NCBI RefSeq assembly: GCF_017165765.1
Contig: NZ_JAFGZD010000001.1
Span: 558,001 to 622,000, forward strand
Direction of reading: 5' to 3'
From: Pseudomonas capsici
Lineage (GTDB): Bacteria > Pseudomonadota > Gammaproteobacteria > Pseudomonadales > Pseudomonadaceae
Length of the DNA: 64,000 bases
Shown here in pieces: positions 19,583-29,499 of this stretch. Below the pieces are notes generated by a model. The model had not been told where the DNA came from. It ran no database searches and saw nothing but the letters and a program-made list of their open reading frames with translations. How positions within the stretch are numbered: position 1 is the stretch's first letter; each line of letters begins with the position of its first letter. The position numbers and the translations under genes were made by a program.

Positions 19583-22500
19583 ACCTGTCGGCCCCCTTCA
19601 TCAGCAGGCCGGTCGCCACCGTCCTGCTGAGCCTGGCAATCATGCTGCTGGGCGCAGTCAGTTTCAGGCTGTTGCCCGTGGCACCGTTGCCGAACATGGA
19701 TTTCCCGGTGATCGTGGTGTCGGCCAGCCTGCCGGGTGCCAGCCCCGAGATCATGGCCTCCAGTGTGGCCACGCCGCTGGAGCGCTCGCTGGGGTCCATC
19801 GCCGGCATCAATACCATGAGCAGCAGTTCGAGCCAGGGTACGACCCGGGTGATCCTGCAGTTCGATCTGGACCGGGATATCAACGGCGCGGCGCGGGAAG
19901 TGCAGGCCGCAATCAACGCCTCGCGAAATCTGTTGCCCAGTGGCATGCGCAGCATGCCGACCTACAAGAAGGTCAACCCTTCCCAGGCACCGATCATGGT
20001 GCTGACCCTGACCTCCGATGTGCTGAAAAAAGGGCAGCTCTACGATCTGGCTTCCACCATCCTGTCCCAGAGCCTCTCGCAGGTGGCCGGTGTAGGTGAG
20101 GTGCAGATCGGCGGCAGTTCGCTGCCGGCCGTGCGTATCGAACTGGAGCCGAACATGCTGGACCAGTACGGTGTGTCGCTCGACGAAGTGCGTACCACCA
20201 TTACCGGTTCCAACGTGCGTCGCCCCAAGGGCTTTGTCGAGGACAGCCAGCATAACTGGCAGGTCCAGGCCAACGACCAACTGGAAAAGGCCAAGGATTA
20301 CGCGCCACTGATCATTCGCTATCAGGACGGTGCCGCACTGCGCCTCAAGGATGTGGCCAAGGTCAGCGACGCCGTGGAAAACCGCTACAACAGCGGCTTC
20401 TTCAATGACCAGTCGGCCGTGCTGCTGGTCATCAACCGTCAGGCCGGTGCCAACATCATCGAGACGGTGGCGCAGATCAAGGAGCAGTTGCCCGCCTTGC
20501 AGGCGGTACTGCCTGCCAGCGTGAAGTTGAACATTGCCATGGACCGTTCGCCGGTCATCAAAGCCACGCTGCATGAAGCCGAGATGACTCTGCTGATCGC
20601 CGTGGTTCTGGTGATCCTGGTGGTGTTCCTGTTTCTGGGCAGCCTGCGCGCCTCGCTGATCCCGACACTGGCGGTTCCGGTCTCCCTGGTGGGGACTTTC
20701 GCCATCATGTACCTGTGTGGCTTCTCGCTGAACAACCTGTCGCTGATGGCCCTGATTCTGGCCACCGGGCTGGTGGTGGATGACGCAATCGTGGTGCTGG
20801 AGAACATTTCCCGGCATATCGATGAAGGTGTCTCGCCCCTGAAGGCGGCCTACCTGGGGTCCAAGGAAGTCGGTTTCACGCTGCTGTCCATGAACGTTTC
20901 GCTGGTGGCCGTGTTTATCTCGATTCTGTTCATGGGCGGTCTGGTGGAAAGCCTGTTCCGGGAGTTTTCCATCACGCTGTCGGTAGCCATCATCGTTTCG
21001 CTGCTGGTTTCCCTGACGCTGACGCCCATGCTCTGCGCACGCTGGCTCAAGCCTCAGGAGCAGGAAAGAAACGCCTTTCAACGCTGGAGCCAGCGCGTCA
21101 ACGAACGCATGGTGGCCGGCTATGACCGCTCCCTCGGCTGGGTGCTGCGCCATCCGCGTCTGACACTGCTGAGTCTGCTGGTTACCATTGTGGTGAACGT
21201 CGCGCTGTATGTGGTGGTGCCCAAGACTTTCCTGCCGCAGCAGGATACGGGGCAACTGATGGGTTTCATTCGCGGCGATGACGGTCTTTCGTTCACCGTG
21301 ATGCAGCCCAAGATGGAAATCTTCCGTCGCGCCGTGCTGGCAGACCCTGCGGTGCAGAGTGTCGCGGGCTTTATCGGCGGCAGTGGCGGCACCAACAATG
21401 CCTTCATGATTGTCCGCCTCAAGCCGGTTTCCGAGCGCAAGATGTCTGCGACCCAGGTGGTCGAGCGTCTGCGCAAGAACCTGCCCCATGTGCCGGGCGG
21501 GCGGCTGTTCCTGGCACCGGATCAGGATCTGCAACTGGGCGGTGGTCGTGAACAGGCCAGTTCCCAGTATCAATACATCCTGCAAAGCGGTGATCTGCAC
21601 AGCCTGCGCGAGTGGTATCCGAAAGTCGTGGCCGCCCTCAAGGCGCTGCCGGAACTGACCGCCATCGACGCCCGTGAAGGGCGCGGGGCCCAGCAGGTCA
21701 CGCTGGTGGTCGATCGGGACGCAGCCAAGCGCCTGGGTATCGACATGAACATGGTCACCACCGTGCTCAACAATGCCTACAGCCAGCGTCAGGTTTCCAC
21801 CATCTATGACACCCTGAACCAGTATCAGGTGGTGATGGAGGTCAATCCACGCTATGCGCAGGACCCGGTCACGCTGCAGCAGGTCCAGGTGATTACTGCA
21901 GACGGGCAGCGCGTGCCCTTGTCGAGCATTGCCCATTACGAACGCAGTCTTGCCAATGACCGGGTGTCCCATGAAGGCCAGTTCGCTTCGGAGAGTATTT
22001 CCTTCGATCTGGCCGAAGGCGTCAGCCTCGACACGGCGACGGTCGCCATCGAGCGTGCGATTGCAAGAGTCGGGCTGCCTTCTGAAGTCATTTCCAAGAT
22101 GGCCGGTGCAGCCGATGCCTTTGCGGCCACCCAGAAGGGCCAGCCATTCATGATTCTCGGTGCCTTGCTGGCGGTTTATCTGGTGCTGGGGATTCTGTAC
22201 GAAAGCTATATCCATCCATTGACGATTCTCTCGACCCTGCCATCGGCCGGCGTCGGAGCCTTGCTGAGCATCTATGTGCTGGGCGGCGAATTCAGCCTGA
22301 TTTCCCTGCTGGGGCTGTTTCTGCTCATCGGCGTGGTAAAGAAAAACGCCATCATGATGATCGATCTGGCCCTGCATCTGGAACGTGAATCGGGGATGAC
22401 ACCGCAGGAGTCGATTCGCAGTGCCTGTCTGCAACGTCTGCGGCCGATCCTCATGACCACGATTGCCGCGATTCTGGGGGCCTTGCCATTGTTGCTGAGT

Positions 22501-22683
22501 AACGCCGAAGGGGCGGAAATGCGCCGTCCGCTGGGCCTGACTATTATCGGCGGGCTGGTCTTCAGCCAGATTCTGACCCTGTACACCACTCCTGTGGTTT
22601 ATCTCTATCTCGACCGGCTGCGCCACCGATTCAATCGCTGGCGTGGCGTGCGCACCGATGCTGCTCTGGAAACCCCGCTATGA
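19579..22683 (+). CDS. muxC: RND multidrug efflux permease MuxC (MdtC-like)
   Basis: Second RND subunit, 1034 residues, paralogous to MuxB. It has the same proton-relay pair Asp401/Asp402 ([17 protein letters not shown]) and the family motifs [16 protein letters not shown] and [19 protein letters not shown]. Both pumps keep the relay residues, though in E. coli MdtBC the two subunits are thought to play unequal roles. The ATGA overlap with opmB (22680-22683) continues the coupling. Confidence 0.95.
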   Translation: MNLSAPFISRPVATVLLSLAIMLLGAVSFRLLPVAPLPNMDFPVIVVSASLPGASPEIMASSVATPLERSLGSIAGINTMSSSSSQGTTRVILQFDLDRDINGAAREVQAAINASRNLLPSGMRSMPTYKKVNPSQAPIMVLTLTSDVLKKGQLYDLASTILSQSLSQVAGVGEVQIGGSSLPAVRIELEPNMLDQYGVSLDEVRTTITGSNVRRPKGFVEDSQHNWQVQANDQLEKAKDYAPLIIRYQDGAALRLKDVAKVSDAVENRYNSGFFNDQSAVLLVINRQAGANIIETVAQIKEQLPALQAVLPASVKLNIAMDRSPVIKATLHEAEMTLLIAVVLVILVVFLFLGSLRASLIPTLAVPVSLVGTFAIMYLCGFSLNNLSLMALILATGLVVDDAIVVLENISRHIDEGVSPLKAAYLGSKEVGFTLLSMNVSLVAVFISILFMGGLVESLFREFSITLSVAIIVSLLVSLTLTPMLCARWLKPQEQERNAFQRWSQRVNERMVAGYDRSLGWVLRHPRLTLLSLLVTIVVNVALYVVVPKTFLPQQDTGQLMGFIRGDDGLSFTVMQPKMEIFRRAVLADPAVQSVAGFIGGSGGTNNAFMIVRLKPVSERKMSATQVVERLRKNLPHVPGGRLFLAPDQDLQLGGGREQASSQYQYILQSGDLHSLREWYPKVVAALKALPELTAIDAREGRGAQQVTLVVDRDAAKRLGIDMNMVTTVLNNAYSQRQVSTIYDTLNQYQVVMEVNPRYAQDPVTLQQVQVITADGQRVPLSSIAHYERSLANDRVSHEGQFASESISFDLAEGVSLDTATVAIERAIARVGLPSEVISKMAGAADAFAATQKGQPFMILGALLAVYLVLGILYESYIHPLTILSTLPSAGVGALLSIYVLGGEFSLISLLGLFLLIGVVKKNAIMMIDLALHLERESGMTPQESIRSACLQRLRPILMTTIAAILGALPLLLSNAEGAEMRRPLGLTIIGGLVFSQILTLYTTPVVYLYLDRLRHRFNRWRGVRTDAALETPL

Positions 22684-24140
22684 CTGACCATCCGGTAATC
22701 AAATCCAACCCGCAGTGGCTTGTCCGGCCACTGGCAGCCGGGCTTTGCGTGCTGCTGCTGAGCGCCTGTGCCGTAGGGCCGGACTACCACAAGCCGTCAG
22801 TGACCACGCCTGTGCAGTTCAAGGCTGCCGAAGGCTGGCGTCAGGCGACTCCGAGCGATGCCATGGCCCGTGGCGCATGGTGGGAAGTGTATGGCGACAG
22901 CGAGCTCAATGCGTTGGTGGAGCGGCTCAACAGCTCCAACCAGACGGTTGCGCAATATGAAGCCCAGTACCGGCAGGCCAGGGCATTGGTGCGCAGTTCC
23001 CGTGGCGCGCTGTTTCCCTCTCTGGATCTGACGGCTGGCAAGACCCGCTCGAGCCAGGGTTCCTCCAGCAGTACCACCTCGAATTCCAGCGGTATCAACG
23101 ACTCCTACAATGCTCAACTGGGCGTGAGCTGGGAGGCCGATGTCTGGGGCAAGTTGCGTCGCGGCCTGGAAGCCGATACCGCCAGTGCCCAGGCCAGTCT
23201 TGCGGATCTGGCCGCCATGCAGTTGAGCCTGCAATCGGAACTGGTGCAGAACTACCTGCAATTGCGGGTGCTGGATGAGCAGAAGCGTTTGCTGGAGTCC
23301 ACTGTTCAGGCTTACGAACGCTCTCTGACCATGACCCGCAATCAGTATCAGGCCGGTATTTCCGGGCGTGAAGCCGTGGCCCAGGCCCAGACTCAGCTCA
23401 AGACCACCCAGGCCGATCTGATCGACCTGACATGGCAACGGGCGCAGTTCGAGAACGCCATTGCGGTCCTGATGGGGATGGCCCCGGCCGAGTTCAATCT
23501 GCCAGTCACGACCACGATCCCCGAACTGCCGCAGATTCCGGTGGGTATTCCTTCGCAACTGCTGGAGCGTCGCCCCGATATCGCGGCTGCCGAACGCTCG
23601 ATCATGGCCGCCAACGCCAATATCGGCGTTGCCAAGGCTGCTTACTACCCGGATTTCACCCTGAGCCTGAGTGGCGGCTACAACAGCAATTCGTTCTCCA
23701 ACTGGATCAGCCTGCCGAACCGCTTCTGGTCGGTCGGCCCGCAGATGGCCCTGACACTGTTCGATGCCGGCAGACGCTCTGCGGAAGTCGATCGCATTGA
23801 AGCCGTCTATGACCAGACCGTCGCGCAATACCGGCAGACGGTCCTGAACGGCTTCCAGGAAGTGGAAAACTACATGGTTCAGCTCAAGGTCTACGAGGAG
23901 GAAGCGGCAGTCAGGCAGGAAGCGCTGGATGCTGCCCGCGAATCCCTGCGTCTGACCAGCAACCAGTACAAGGCCGGAGTCATCGGCTATCTGGATGTGG
24001 TCAATGTGCAGACTACCGCGCTGAGCAACGAGCGCAGCGTCTTGAATGTGCTGCAAAGTCGCCTGATTGCCAGTGTGCAGTTGATTGCCGCACTTGGCGG
24101 TGGCTGGGATGCAGGGAACGGTCTGCAGATCAAGGAATGA
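22680..24140 (+). CDS. opmB: Outer-membrane efflux lipoprotein OpmB (OprM/NodT family)
   Basis: TolC-like outer-membrane channel of the Mux system, 486 residues. It has an N-terminal lipoprotein signal with lipobox LSAC (Cys30) followed by AVGPDYHKP, the classic NodT-family start. Two OEP repeats follow, with YEAQYRQARALVRSSRGALFPS in the first half and PDIAAAERSIMAANANIGVA in the second. It is the last gene of the muxABC-opmB operon; the start overlaps muxC. No terminator with a U-run was recognised in the 179 bases after it. Confidence 0.94.
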   Translation: MTDHPVIKSNPQWLVRPLAAGLCVLLLSACAVGPDYHKPSVTTPVQFKAAEGWRQATPSDAMARGAWWEVYGDSELNALVERLNSSNQTVAQYEAQYRQARALVRSSRGALFPSLDLTAGKTRSSQGSSSSTTSNSSGINDSYNAQLGVSWEADVWGKLRRGLEADTASAQASLADLAAMQLSLQSELVQNYLQLRVLDEQKRLLESTVQAYERSLTMTRNQYQAGISGREAVAQAQTQLKTTQADLIDLTWQRAQFENAIAVLMGMAPAEFNLPVTTTIPELPQIPVGIPSQLLERRPDIAAAERSIMAANANIGVAKAAYYPDFTLSLSGGYNSNSFSNWISLPNRFWSVGPQMALTLFDAGRRSAEVDRIEAVYDQTVAQYRQTVLNGFQEVENYMVQLKVYEEEAAVRQEALDAARESLRLTSNQYKAGVIGYLDVVNVQTTALSNERSVLNVLQSRLIASVQLIAALGGGWDAGNGLQIKE

Positions 24141-24201
24141 TCAGGGTTTGGAGGAGGGCGGACGACATTAAAGTGCTATCCGTCTGAAATAGATATTTTA
24201 T

Positions 24202-24220
24202 ATATGGCCAATAGCCATAT
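24202..24220. repeat. Inverted repeat between opmB and the MHYT gene
   Basis: ATATGGC-CAATA-GCCATAT, 7-base perfect arms, 100 bases upstream of the MHYT-GGDEF-EAL start. It is a possible operator; the function is unknown. Confidence 0.35.
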
Positions 24221-24319
24221 TTGTGGGCGCCTGACGCGACATTTTCCTGCTTTTGCGTAGAATTGCCAGCAACTGTACGGCATGGATGCGTAAACCGGAA
24301 CCATGTCACAGGAGCGCTC

Positions 24320-26509
24320 ATGTTGACTGGTCATTACACGCCCGCACTGGTCCTCATCTCCATATTCGTCGCGATTCTTGCTTCGTATACCGCTCTCGAT
24401 CTGGCAGGCCGCATCGCTTCGGCCAAGGGCCGTGCCGTCTACATATGGATGGGCGGCGGGGCCTTTGCCATGGGCATCGGCATCTGTTCCATGCACTTTA
24501 TCGGGATGCTGGCCTTCCAGTTGCCCATCGATACGGGTTTCGATATCCCGTTGAGCCTGTGGTCACTGCTGATTGCCATGCTGTCTGCCGGGATTGCCCT
24601 GTGGCTGGTCAGTCAACCGCAATTACCTGTTTCGCATCTGGCGCTTGGTGCCTTGTTCATGGGCGGTGGCATCAGCGCCATGCATTACATCGGCATGGCT
24701 GCGATGCGCATGCAACCCGGCATCGAGTACGACCCCTTTCTGTTTATTCTGTCGGTGCTGATTGCCGTGGGGGCCTCGGCGGCTGGCATCTGGATTGCCT
24801 TCCGTTTGCGCCTGCGGACCTCCAATGTGTTTCTGGTTCGTGCCGGAGCTTCGGTGGTCATGGGTATTGCCATTGTAGGCATGCACTATACGGGCATGGC
24901 GGCGGCCAGCTTTCCCGAAGGCAGTTTCTGCGGTGCGCTGGGTAACGGCCTCAGAACCGACGGCCTGGACAAACTGGTGCTTGTAACCAGCCTGGCGGTG
25001 CTGACTATCGTGCTCCTGACCTCTATCCTCGACGCCCGCCTGGAAGCCCGCACCGCCGTGCTGGCCAATTCGCTGATGGAAGCCAACCGCGAACTGACCC
25101 ACCTGGCTCTGCATGACAGTCTGACCAGCCTGCCGAACCGTGTGCTGCTTGCGGATCGTATCGAGCAGGCCATGAAGAAGGCTAATGACAATGGCGGCTG
25201 TTTTGCGCTGATGTTCATGGATCTGGATGGTTTCAAACCGGTCAACGATGCGTTTGGTCATCATGTCGGCGATCAGCTATTGCGACAGGTCGCATTGCGT
25301 CTGCGGGAAAACCTGCACCGTCATGACACTCTGGCGCGTATCGGTGGCGATGAGTTCGTGCTGCTGATGGAGTTGCAGGATGTCGAAGATGCAGTGGCCG
25401 TCGCTTCCCGTCAGGTGAATGTGATTGCCCAGCCATTCGATATTGCCGAGCACACTCTGCAGGTTTCGGTCAGCATCGGGATCTGTATGTATCCGGGCAA
25501 TGGTCACACCCTGCATGAGTTGCTGATGAATGCCGACGCTGCGATGTACCACGCCAAGGCGGCTGGCAAGAACGGTTACAGCTTCTTCGAGGCGTCGATG
25601 AATGCCAATGCCCGCAATCAGATGCAGGTCCTGCAAGACTTGCGCACAGCCATCAGGCACAAGCATTTCTGTCTGCACTATCAGCCCAAGTTCGATGCGA
25701 TTACCAATGCACCGGTGGGGGCTGAAGCCTTGCTGCGCTGGAATCACCCGGAGCAGGGCATGCTTGGGCCGGACACGTTTATCGAGCTGGCGGAAAAGAC
25801 CGGTCTGATCATTCCGATTGGCGAGTGGGTGCTTGATGAGGCCTGCCGCCAGATGAGCGAGTGGTATGCCCAGGGTTATACCCATTGGCGTATTGCGGTG
25901 AACCTGTCGGCCTTGCAATTCTGTCATGCGGGGCTGGTCACGACGGTTGCCAATACCTTGTCCCGGCATCGGCTTGCGCCCAATTGTCTGACCCTGGAAA
26001 TCACCGAAACCACGGCCATGAGCAATGCCGAGGTCACCATGCAGGTCTTGCAGAAGCTGTCAGCCATGGGCGTCGATATTTCCATTGACGACTTTGGTAC
26101 CGGTTACTCAAGCCTGATGTACCTCAAGCGCCTGCCGGCCAATGAAATCAAGATCGACCGTGGCTTCGTGCGCGATCTTGACCATGACCGCGATGATGCT
26201 GCCATCGTCTCGGCCATCGTAGCCGTTGGTCAGGCTCTGGAGTTGCGCATTGTTGCCGAAGGCGTCGAAAACAGCGTTCAGCAGAACTTTCTCACCAGAC
26301 TGGGTTGTGATGCCTTGCAGGGTTACCTGCTGGGGCATCCGCTGCCTGCGCAACAATTCATGAGTCATATTCAGTCACTTGAGGGGCACTCATCGCCAAG
26401 GGGGAGCGGTGCAATGGTCGAAATGCAGGATCAGGATGGCGTTCATGGCAAAACGCTGGCAGGATCGATTCTGCATGCGGGCGCTGTGGGTCCGCTAGGC
26501 TCTGTATGA
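24320..26509 (+). CDS. MHYT-GGDEF-EAL c-di-GMP turnover protein (MucR/YkoW-type)
   Basis: Membrane sensor with c-di-GMP synthesis and hydrolysis domains, 729 residues. The ATG at 24320 has AGGAG seven bases upstream and begins right at the MHYT domain. Three MHYT motifs (SMHFIGM at 58, AMHYIGM at 120, GMHYTGM at 187) lie in a seven-helix membrane domain thought to sense a diatomic gas through metal. GGDEF is intact at 342-346; the upstream inhibitory RxxD site reads HRHD, so product inhibition is probably lost. EAL is intact at 469-471 with DDFGTGYSSL and VAEGVE downstream. The architecture matches P. aeruginosa MucR (alginate) and NbdA; the intact GGDEF favours the MucR type. Confidence 0.92.
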   Translation: MLTGHYTPALVLISIFVAILASYTALDLAGRIASAKGRAVYIWMGGGAFAMGIGICSMHFIGMLAFQLPIDTGFDIPLSLWSLLIAMLSAGIALWLVSQPQLPVSHLALGALFMGGGISAMHYIGMAAMRMQPGIEYDPFLFILSVLIAVGASAAGIWIAFRLRLRTSNVFLVRAGASVVMGIAIVGMHYTGMAAASFPEGSFCGALGNGLRTDGLDKLVLVTSLAVLTIVLLTSILDARLEARTAVLANSLMEANRELTHLALHDSLTSLPNRVLLADRIEQAMKKANDNGGCFALMFMDLDGFKPVNDAFGHHVGDQLLRQVALRLRENLHRHDTLARIGGDEFVLLMELQDVEDAVAVASRQVNVIAQPFDIAEHTLQVSVSIGICMYPGNGHTLHELLMNADAAMYHAKAAGKNGYSFFEASMNANARNQMQVLQDLRTAIRHKHFCLHYQPKFDAITNAPVGAEALLRWNHPEQGMLGPDTFIELAEKTGLIIPIGEWVLDEACRQMSEWYAQGYTHWRIAVNLSALQFCHAGLVTTVANTLSRHRLAPNCLTLEITETTAMSNAEVTMQVLQKLSAMGVDISIDDFGTGYSSLMYLKRLPANEIKIDRGFVRDLDHDRDDAAIVSAIVAVGQALELRIVAEGVENSVQQNFLTRLGCDALQGYLLGHPLPAQQFMSHIQSLEGHSSPRGSGAMVEMQDQDGVHGKTLAGSILHAGAVGPLGSV

Positions 26510-26562
26510 GCAACGGATCCCTGTAGCGATCCTTGGCCCTGAAAAACGTACGAGAGACATTC

Positions 26563-27309
26563 ATGGATAAAGTCCTCCTCATTACCGGCGGCTCCCGCGG
26601 GATCGGTGCTGCCACGGCGCTTCTGGCTGCTTCACAAGGTTATCGAATCTGCATCAACTACCTGTCCGACCATACTTCTGCCGAGAAGATATGCACCCGG
26701 GTCCGGGAATTGGGCGCGCAGGCCATTGCAGTGCAGGCTGATGTCAGCAACGAGGACGAAATCATCCGTCTCTACGCACGTATCGATTCGGAACTGGGAC
26801 CTGTCACTCATCTGGTCAATAACGCCGGAACCATTGCCCATACCTCGCGACTGGACGACATGTCCGAATTCCGCATGCTCAAGATCATGATGACCAATGT
26901 GGTCGGTCCGATGCTGTGCAGCAAACACGCCTTGTTGCGCATGTCGCCGCGTCATGGCGGCAACGGCGGCTGCATCGTCAACGTGACCTCGGCTGCCGCT
27001 CGCCTGGGCGCGCCGGGGGAATATATCGATTACGCCGCTTCCAAGGGCGCACTGGATACCTTCACCACCGGCTTGTCCAAGGAGGTGGCGGGCGAGGGGA
27101 TTCGGGTCAATGCGGTAAGGCCGGGGTTCATCTTCACCGATTTTCATGCCCTGAGCGGCGATCCGTTTCGGGTCAGCAAGCTCGAGGGTGACATCCCCAT
27201 GTGCCGGGGCGGTAAAGCCGAAGAGGTGGCCGAGACGATTATCTGGCTGCTGTCGGATCATGCTTCATACGTGACCGGCACGTTCATCGATGCGGCGGGC
27301 GGGCGCTGA
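26563..27309 (+). CDS. Short-chain dehydrogenase/reductase
   Basis: NAD(P)-dependent oxidoreductase of the classical SDR family, 248 residues from the ATG at 26563. Cofactor motif TGGSRGIG at 8-15, NNAG at 86-89, catalytic Ser143, Tyr157 and Lys161 (YAASK). The C-terminal RPGFIFTDFHA and YVTGTFIDAAGG are typical. The substrate cannot be inferred; neighbouring genes give no pathway. It converges with the MocR-type gene, whose stop is only 3 bases away, so both probably end within each other. Confidence 0.9.
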   Translation: MDKVLLITGGSRGIGAATALLAASQGYRICINYLSDHTSAEKICTRVRELGAQAIAVQADVSNEDEIIRLYARIDSELGPVTHLVNNAGTIAHTSRLDDMSEFRMLKIMMTNVVGPMLCSKHALLRMSPRHGGNGGCIVNVTSAAARLGAPGEYIDYAASKGALDTFTTGLSKEVAGEGIRVNAVRPGFIFTDFHALSGDPFRVSKLEGDIPMCRGGKAEEVAETIIWLLSDHASYVTGTFIDAAGGR

Positions 27310-27312
27310 AGC

Positions 27313-28740
27313 TCAGTTGTCCAGCAGCGAACGAATGATCCGTCCCAGGGTTTCCATGGCCTTCTCGCAGGCCGTGGTCCAGGGGCTGCCGTAGTTCAGG
27401 CGAATACAGTTGCCGAAGCGTCGGGTCGGGGAAAAGATCGGCCCCGGCGCAATACTGATCCCTTGTGCCAGCGCCACCTGGAAGACTTTCAATGAATCGA
27501 GCGGTTCCGGCAGCTCGACCCACAGAAAATAACCGCCCACGGGCTGGCTGACGCGAGTCTGCGCCGGAAAGTACCGACCGATGGCTCCCAGCATCGCCCG
27601 CTGCTGGTCTTCCAGTGCATAGCGCAGTTTGCGCAGATGCCGGTCATAGCCGCCGTGCTGCAGATAGTCCGCAATGGCAGCCTGGGCAGGCATCGAAGCG
27701 CAAAGGGAGGTCATCAGCTTCAGGCGTTCGATCTTCTGCGCATAACGGCCTGCTGCCACCCAGCCGATCCGGTAACCCGGTGCCAGGCTTTTGGAAAACG
27801 AGCCGCAGTGCATCACCAGGCCGTCGGTATCGAAAGCCTTGGCCGGTTTCGGAGCCTGAGGACCGTAGTAGAGTTCGGCGTAGGCATCATCCTCGATCAA
27901 TGGCACCTGATGCTCGCGCAGCAACTCCACCAGCTCACGCTTGCGCGCTTCGGGGACCAATGCACCGGTGGGGTTCTGGAAGGTGGTCATGCACCAGCAG
28001 GCTTTGATCGGGTGGCGCTCAAGGGCCTGTTTCAATACGCCCAGATCGATACCGTCACGTGGATGCGTCGGTATCTCCACGGCCTTGAGCTTCAGGCGTT
28101 CCAGTACTTGCAGGCAGGCGTAGAACGCCGGCGCTTCGATGGCCACCAGATCACCGGGCTCGGTGACGGCTTGCAGGCACAGATTCAGGGCTTCCAGCGC
28201 ACCATTGGTAATCAGCAACTCTTCCACGGGCAGTACCAGGCCGTTGACCATATAGCGCAAGGCAATCTGGCGCCGCAACTGTGGATTGCCCGGCGACATG
28301 TCAGTGACCACCATGCGCGGGTCCATCTCACGGCTGGCTGTGGCCAGTGAGCGGGAAAGACGCGGCAGCGGAAACAGCATCGGACTGGGGAATGCCGAGC
28401 CAAAGGGCACTGTATTGGGGTCTTTGATGGAGTCCAGCACTGAAAACACCAGCTCACTGACATCCACTTCGGTGGATTCGTTGACCTGAGTGCTGGCCTG
28501 CGGCTCACTGAACGGTCTGGGAGCATTGCCGACAATGCTGTTGACGAAATACCCCGACCGCGCCCGTGCCCGAATCAGCCCGCGCCGCTCCAGCAGGTAA
28601 TAGGCCTGGAACACGGTAGAAGGGCTGATGCCATGGGTCTGGCTGGCATAACGTACGGAGGGCACACGCTGATCCGGCGCCAACACGCCACTGCGAATCA
28701 ACTCGGCTACATCGTCGGCATACTTCTCATAACGCTTCAT
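27313..28740 (-). CDS. MocR/PdxR-type regulator (GntR DNA-binding domain fused to aminotransferase-like domain)
   Basis: 475 residues. An N-terminal GntR winged helix (about 5-72, RVPSVRYASQTHGISPSTVF, then LLERRGLIRAR) is joined to a fold-type I aminotransferase-like domain. The PLP lysine is Lys317 in CGSFSKSLAPGYRIGW, with NPTG and DDAYAELYYG further upstream. Such proteins are PLP-sensing transcription factors rather than enzymes. No divergent target lies beside it: the upstream neighbour is a small DUF gene on the same strand. The target is unknown; PLP or amino-acid metabolism is possible from the family. Confidence 0.92.
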   Translation of the reverse strand: MKRYEKYADDVAELIRSGVLAPDQRVPSVRYASQTHGISPSTVFQAYYLLERRGLIRARARSGYFVNSIVGNAPRPFSEPQASTQVNESTEVDVSELVFSVLDSIKDPNTVPFGSAFPSPMLFPLPRLSRSLATASREMDPRMVVTDMSPGNPQLRRQIALRYMVNGLVLPVEELLITNGALEALNLCLQAVTEPGDLVAIEAPAFYACLQVLERLKLKAVEIPTHPRDGIDLGVLKQALERHPIKACWCMTTFQNPTGALVPEARKRELVELLREHQVPLIEDDAYAELYYGPQAPKPAKAFDTDGLVMHCGSFSKSLAPGYRIGWVAAGRYAQKIERLKLMTSLCASMPAQAAIADYLQHGGYDRHLRKLRYALEDQQRAMLGAIGRYFPAQTRVSQPVGGYFLWVELPEPLDSLKVFQVALAQGISIAPGPIFSPTRRFGNCIRLNYGSPWTTACEKAMETLGRIIRSLLDN

Positions 28741-28842
28741 GGCATCACCACTGATCAGATAGCCCGACTATAGAGGCGAGACTGTTTTCAGAACAGACAC
28801 AGCTTGGTCTGGAAAATACGGATCAGATATCAATTTGTGGGA

Positions 28843-28918
28843 GGCAGCTTGCTGGCGACTTCAGCATACAGACGCAGAATATCTGCCGGCTTTTATCCTT
28901 ATTCGCCAGCAAGCTGCC
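28843..28918. repeat. REP-like inverted pair (BIME)
   Basis: Perfect 16-base arms GGCAGCTTGCTGGCGA (28843-28858) and TCGCCAGCAAGCTGCC (28903-28918), 44 bases apart, preceded by GTGGGA. The unit resembles the extragenic palindromic repeats scattered in Pseudomonas genomes; related cores occur here at 37561, 45623 and 55178. It lies upstream of the MocR gene. Confidence 0.75.
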
Positions 28919-28931
28919 GCCTGCAAATCTG

Positions 28932-28951
28932 TTCGCGACCTCAGTCGCGAA
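28932..28951. repeat. Hairpin next to the REP-like pair
   Basis: TTCGCGAC-CTCA-GTCGCGAA, 8-base stem with a 4-base loop, ending 14 bases from the stop codon of the small DUF gene. It may act as that gene's terminator, or belong to the REP cluster. Confidence 0.5.
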
Positions 28952-28965
28952 GAGGCCAGTGAGTG

Positions 28966-29199
28966 CTAAATCGGCCCACCCCTGTTAACCGTGTGATGCC
29001 GCCTGTCCTGCGCACCTTGCACAGTCAGCGCATCGGCATCCGACTCGGTAATCGGGACGTTCTGGCCATCTATCAGGGCTTCGGACATATGGGTTTCATC
29101 GTTGGTGGTGATGATCACATCCACCACAGCACTGCGCAGGATCGTGTCGTGAAAGGTCACGGAGCAGGATTGGTTGGTGTTATCGAATTCCAGTGTCAT
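28966..29199 (-). CDS. Small conserved hypothetical protein, DUF3203-like
   Basis: 77 residues, start ATG at 29199 with AGGAG seven bases upstream, which decides against a longer frame from 29286. It begins MTLEFDNTNQSCSVTFHDT. Mid-region VVDVIITTNDETHMSEALIDG is beta-rich and the C-terminal end (about 64-77) is basic. I think it belongs to DUF3203, a Pseudomonas-restricted family of unknown function; this is recalled, not checked. It is downstream of, and on the same strand as, the proline-rich small gene at 29326. Confidence 0.7.
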   Translation of the reverse strand: MTLEFDNTNQSCSVTFHDTILRSAVVDVIITTNDETHMSEALIDGQNVPITESDADALTVQGAQDRRHHTVNRGGPI

Positions 29200-29289
29200 G
29201 GCACAGCTCCTTGAGGTGTGCGGCAAAACTCTCAGACATTCAGGCTCTGGGCATTGATCAGGGTCAGGGTTCGCGGCAAGAAGCATGCA

Positions 29290-29306
29290 AGCCGTTTATA
29301 ACGGCT
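29290..29306. repeat. Small hairpin between two small genes
   Basis: AGCCGTT-TAT-AACGGCT, 7-base stem with a 3-base loop, 20 bases past the proline-rich gene's stop on the minus strand. It has no U-tract, so it may be a stability element rather than a terminator. Confidence 0.35.
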
Positions 29307-29325
29307 CACACGCTCCAGGTCCTGC

Positions 29326-29499
29326 TCATTGCGGCAGATCATCCAGAACGACCGGAGGTTCTTGTGCCGGTGGATCGCCGGCCGGTGGCTGAATCACCGG
29401 TGGCATGGTCGGTGGCGGCTCTTCGGCGGGCGGAGGTACGGGCAAGGTGGGGTTATCGATATTCGGGTCCGGTGTTTCGGCAGGAATGGGGATATTCAT
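29326..29499 (-). CDS. Small proline-rich hypothetical protein
   Basis: 57 residues from the ATG at 29499, preceded by AGGTG six bases upstream (in frame, chosen over an upstream start at 29628). About one third of the residues are Pro, with acidic residues and no Lys, Arg or Cys (MNIPIPAETPDPNID, then repeats of PPAEEPPP type). It has no signal peptide or membrane segment and is surely disordered. The function is unknown. Confidence 0.6.
   Translation of the reverse strand: MNIPIPAETPDPNIDNPTLPVPPPAEEPPPTMPPVIQPPAGDPPAQEPPVVLDDLPQ

Noticed and set aside
19513..22626. 1037-residue antisense frame opposite muxC
   Set aside because: Long antisense frames are common opposite GC-rich codon use; the translation is His/Gln/Gly-rich, with no domain, and the sense frame is clearly MuxC.
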